From NCBI RefSeq assembly GCF_012927745.1, contig NZ_JABBKX010000008.1, forward strand, positions 183,005-247,004: DNA of 64,000 nucleotides, given 5' to 3'. Numbering within the stretch: position 1 is the stretch's first letter; the number at the start of each line of letters is the position of its first letter. The position numbers and the translations under genes were made by a program. Positions 61,287 to 64,000 of this stretch are shown here, one piece after another. This DNA comes from Neoroseomonas marina (GTDB taxonomy: Bacteria; Pseudomonadota; Alphaproteobacteria; Acetobacterales; Acetobacteraceae). A model generated the notes under the pieces. The model made no database searches. It saw only the letters and a list, made by a program, of their open reading frames with translations, and was not told the origin of the DNA.

Positions 61287-62663
61287 ATGCCATACGACTT
61301 CGACCTCTTCGTCATCGGCGGCGGTTCGGCCGGTGTGCGCTGCGGGCGCATCGCGGCGGGCCACGGCGCCCGCGTCGCAGTCGCCGAGGAGCGCTTCTGG
61401 GGCGGCACCTGCGTCAATGTTGGCTGCGTGCCGAAGAAGATCATGGTCAACGCGGCCGAATACGGTGGCTGGGCGCAGGAGGCTGCGGCCTTCGGCTGGG
61501 ACATGACGGTCGCCGGCCATGACTGGGCGAAGCTCGCCGCCGCCCGCGATGCCGAGGTCACGCGCCTCTCCGGCATCTACGGCAAGCTGCTGGCCGGCGC
61601 CGGCGTCACCTCCTTCGACGCGCGCGCGACCTTCGTCGATCCGCACACGATCGACGTCGGCGGCAAGCGCGTCACGGCCGAGCGCATCGTCATCGCGGTC
61701 GGCGGCACGCCGACGCGCCTGCCGATCCCAGGTGCCGAGCTCGGCCTGATCTCGGACGACCTCTTCACGCTGCAGGCGCTGCCGAAGCGCGCCATCGTCA
61801 TCGGCGGCGGCTACATCGCCGTGGAGTTCGCCTGCATCCTGCGCGGCCTCGGCGCGGAGGTGGACCTGATCTACCGCGCCCCCTTGCCGCTGCGCGGCTT
61901 CGACGAGGACGTCCGCGCCGCCGCGGCCGAGGCGCTTGCCGCGCAAGGCATCCGCCTCAACCCCGACGTGGCGCCGACGCGCATCGCGAAGGTGGGCGAC
62001 CACCTGATGGTCTCGAAGTCCGACAACTTCATGCGCGAGGCCGACGCGGTGTTCTTCTGCACCGGCCGCGAGCCCAACACGGCAGGCCTCGGGCTCGACA
62101 AGGCCGGGCTCGATGTCCGCCCGGGCACCGGCATCCCGGTCGATGACGAGCACCGCACCGCGGTGCCCCACATCTATGCGATCGGGGACGTGATCGACCG
62201 CGTGAACCTGACGCCGATGGCGACGGCGGTCGGCCATGCGCTCGCCGATACGCTGTTCGGCAAGAACCCGCGCAAGGCGTCCTACGAGAACGTGCCGACC
62301 GCCGTCTTCATGTCGCCGCCCATCGCGACGGTCGGGCTGACCGAAGCCGAGGCCGCCGCCCGCGGCCCCGTCGACGTCTACGTCACCCGCTTCACCCCCA
62401 TGCGCCACACCATCAGCAAGCGCGAGGGCCGTCGGACGCTGATGAAGCTGGTGGTCTGCCAGAGCACGCAGAAGATCCTCGGCGCCCATATGCTGGGCGA
62501 GGATTCCGCAGAGATCATGCAGGGCATCGGCATCGCCGTGGGCATGGGGGCGACCAAGCAGGATTTCGACCGCACCATCGGCATCCACCCGACCGCGGCC
62601 GAGGAATTCGTCACGCTCCGCACGCGCACCCGCGTCGCTGGCGTCCAGGCGGCGGCGCAATAG
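61287..62663 (+). CDS. gor: Glutathione-disulfide reductase
   Basis: 458 residues. FAD motif VIGGGSAGVRCG (9-20), redox-active disulfide C42/C47 in GGTCVNVGCVPKK, NADPH motif VIGGGYIAVEFA with R-x5-R-type contacts following (YRAPLPLRGFDEDVR), and the C-terminal IGIHPTAAEEFVT histidine/glutamate pair. The pattern is that of bacterial Gor rather than lipoamide dehydrogenase. It keeps glutathione reduced using NADPH. The MFS gene starts one base after its stop region. I start at ATG 61287 because upstream codons lie outside the conserved fold. Confidence 0.93.
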   Translation: MPYDFDLFVIGGGSAGVRCGRIAAGHGARVAVAEERFWGGTCVNVGCVPKKIMVNAAEYGGWAQEAAAFGWDMTVAGHDWAKLAAARDAEVTRLSGIYGKLLAGAGVTSFDARATFVDPHTIDVGGKRVTAERIVIAVGGTPTRLPIPGAELGLISDDLFTLQALPKRAIVIGGGYIAVEFACILRGLGAEVDLIYRAPLPLRGFDEDVRAAAAEALAAQGIRLNPDVAPTRIAKVGDHLMVSKSDNFMREADAVFFCTGREPNTAGLGLDKAGLDVRPGTGIPVDDEHRTAVPHIYAIGDVIDRVNLTPMATAVGHALADTLFGKNPRKASYENVPTAVFMSPPIATVGLTEAEAAARGPVDVYVTRFTPMRHTISKREGRRTLMKLVVCQSTQKILGAHMLGEDSAEIMQGIGIAVGMGATKQDFDRTIGIHPTAAEEFVTLRTRTRVAGVQAAAQ

Positions 62664-62664
62664 G

Positions 62665-63888
62665 GTGTCGCCCCAGGCGCGCCTGACGGTCCTCTTCGCC
62701 TCGGCGGGTCATTTCCTGCACCACGTGCTGACGGGCGTCTTCCTCACCCTCGCGGTCATCCTCGAGCGGGTGTGGGAGAAGCCCTATGCCGAGATCATCC
62801 CGCTCTGGACCGTGGGCGCGATGATGGTCGGCCTCGGGGCGCCGGCGGCGGGCTGGCTCGCGGACCGCTTCGGCCATGCGCGGATGATGGCGGTCTTCTA
62901 CCTGGGCATCGGTGCCTCGGCCGTCGCGGCGGGGATGGTCAGCGGCCCGTCGGGCATGGCCGTCGCGCTGGGCGCGGTCGGGCTGTTCGGCGCGATCTAC
63001 CATCCGGTCGGCATGGCCTGGGTCTCGATGGCCGCGCCCATCGCGATCCGGGGACGGATCATGGGATGGCTCGGCATCGCCGGGTCGATCGGGGTTGCCC
63101 TGGCCGCCGTGATCGCGGGCGGGCTGGCGGAAGTCGCGGGCTGGCGCGCGGCGCTGATCGTGCCGGGCCTCGTGACGATCGCGGGCGGGGTGTTGCTGGT
63201 GCTCGCGATCGCCGGCGGGCGCGTGGCCGCCGCGCCGGCGCATACCGTGACGGCGGCGCCCGGCACGGCGACGGCGCCCGACAACCGGGCGCCGATGGGC
63301 GTGCTGGTGGTACTGGCGGTGACCTTCTCGCTGGGCTCGGTCGTCTACGCCGCCTTCTCGACGGCCCTGCCGAAATGGCTCAGCGACAGTCTCGGCCTCG
63401 ATGCCGGGGAGGCCGCCCAGCTGGGCTTCGTGGTCGGGGCGACGCTGCTGGCGGGCAGCGTGGGGCAGCTGGTCGGCGGAAGGCTGGCGGACCGGCTGCC
63501 CTTCAAGTGGCTCTATGTCGCGACCTTCGCGCTGAAGTTGCTGCCGCTGGCGGTCGCGGGCGCGCTCGGCGGGCCGGCCGCGGTCGTGGCGGCCGCGGTG
63601 ATCGGCTTCACCTTCGACATGTCGGCGCCGGTCGAGAACCTGCTGCTCGCCCGCTATTCCTCGGGCCGCCGCCGTGGCCTGGCCTTCGGCATGAAGTTCG
63701 CGATGGGCTTCGCCGCCGCGCCTTTGGGGGTGAACCTGGTCGCCTGGGCCTATGCGGATGGTGCCGGTGGGGCAGGGGTGCTGTTCGCGATCCTGGCCGG
63801 GCTGACGGTGGTCATGCTGTCCGCGGCGCTGTTGCTCCCGCGCGAGGCCGCATCCTCCGCCCGCGCGGTACCCGCCCCGGCCGAATAG
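62665..63888 (+). CDS. MFS transporter
   Basis: 407 residues from GTG 62665, one base after the gor stop, so the two are co-translated. About 12 membrane helices in two halves, with a central loop near residues 190-210 (APAHTVTAAPGTATAPDN). GWLADRFGHARMM and GGRLADRLPFKW carry the MFS loop 2-3 and 8-9 signature. It resembles the FSR-like/MFS_1 group. A route for drug or small-molecule efflux is possible; the operon with gor could hint at thiol stress or conjugate export. Confidence 0.83.
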   Translation: MSPQARLTVLFASAGHFLHHVLTGVFLTLAVILERVWEKPYAEIIPLWTVGAMMVGLGAPAAGWLADRFGHARMMAVFYLGIGASAVAAGMVSGPSGMAVALGAVGLFGAIYHPVGMAWVSMAAPIAIRGRIMGWLGIAGSIGVALAAVIAGGLAEVAGWRAALIVPGLVTIAGGVLLVLAIAGGRVAAAPAHTVTAAPGTATAPDNRAPMGVLVVLAVTFSLGSVVYAAFSTALPKWLSDSLGLDAGEAAQLGFVVGATLLAGSVGQLVGGRLADRLPFKWLYVATFALKLLPLAVAGALGGPAAVVAAAVIGFTFDMSAPVENLLLARYSSGRRRGLAFGMKFAMGFAAAPLGVNLVAWAYADGAGGAGVLFAILAGLTVVMLSAALLLPREAASSARAVPAPAE

Positions 63889-63910
63889 CACACACCCCAA
63901 GTCCCGGTTT

Positions 63911-63932
63911 CCAAAGGCCTTTCGGCCTTTGG
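63911..63932. repeat. Copy of the intergenic hairpin repeat
   Basis: Arms CCAAAGGCC and GGCCTTTGG with loop TTTC, the exact reverse complement of 3434-3455. It sits 23 nt after the MFS stop and probably ends that transcript. The bases that follow (63933-64000) show long G and C tracts including the GGCGGGG-type part of the element. Confidence 0.75.
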
Positions 63933-64000
63933 TGGGGGGGGGCGGGGGGGGGAGGGCCCCCCCGGCAGGTGCCCCGCCAGGGGGGGGGGGGCAAACACCC
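63933..64000. other. Homopolymeric G-rich stretch at the window end
   Basis: This holds G runs of about 10, 8 and 12 with a GGGCCCCCC inverted segment and CACCTGCC-type core. No coding frame fits. It reads as the continuation of the intergenic repeat, but run lengths in such tracts are prone to sequencing error. Confidence 0.5.

Overview
The window looks like chromosome from a high-GC (roughly 70% by eye) alphaproteobacterium of the Acetobacteraceae, most like Roseomonas and relatives. The reasons are the base composition, four orphan Bug-type (tripartite tricarboxylate transporter) solute receptors, alphaproteobacterial promoters with TTGCGR or TTGACC -35 boxes and 17-bp spacers, and many small catabolic operons each beside a LysR or GntR regulator. 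I see no prophage, transposase, CRISPR array or plasmid gene. Genes are packed, often with 1-4 nt start/stop overlaps, and no gene-free stretch exceeds 300 bases.

Layout. 1-1289: a thiolase cut by the window edge and its DUF35 partner. 1368-3391: a TPP riboswitch with a visible switching hairpin, then thiC. 3521-12615: a surface polysaccharide locus (two GT2, two GT4, a Wzx-type flippase, an initiating sugar-phosphate transferase, a DUF6311 membrane protein and a GtrB-like polyprenyl-phosphate glycosyltransferase). 12681-17227: a Bug receptor divergent from an AtzG-AtzE-AtzH (HpxXYZ-like) amidase operon ending in a flavin monooxygenase-like gene. 17378-26136: TorF-type porin, TPP-dependent decarboxylase/synthase-like enzyme, two Bug receptors, an ADP/ATP-antiporter-like carrier, a secreted aldo-keto reductase, a flavin reductase and a 2-hydroxyacid dehydrogenase. 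26263-33924: an SDR with a substituted active site, an M20 carbamoylase-type hydrolase, LysR, a DUF1445 hydro-lyase/cyclase and HyuA-HyuB, which suggests ureide or 5-oxoproline breakdown.

34012-38996: a DUF4239 protein, a tiny lipoprotein candidate, motA/motB on the minus strand, an N-formylglutamate amidohydrolase, a strong intergenic small-RNA candidate on the minus strand (about 37979-38066) and a lytic transglycosylase. 39003-43321: a minus-strand operon of a split TPP-dependent decarboxylase, acyl-CoA dehydrogenase, HAD phosphatase and CaiB/BaiF CoA-transferase, with a divergent LysR. 44395-48092: secreted and hydrolytic genes, an EF-hand protein and tRNA-Val(CAC). 48170-53233: DUF3108, gph, glmU-glmS (UDP-GlcNAc supply) and a small unknown protein. 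53253-59409: a GntR-controlled pair of operons (Bug receptor, cyclase-family hydrolase and fumarylacetoacetase on one side; succinate-semialdehyde dehydrogenase, MaoC and VOC on the other). 59449-63888: Sel1 protein, methyltransferase, glutathione reductase and an MFS carrier.

The most interesting signals are not protein-coding. They are the small RNA with an exposed CCUCCC-bearing linker, two promoters placed so that the mRNA would start at the AUG (gntR and the Sel1 gene), the alternative pairing in the thiC leader, and a dispersed intergenic hairpin repeat found at gene ends. Long open frames opposite many genes are composition artefacts and were left out.
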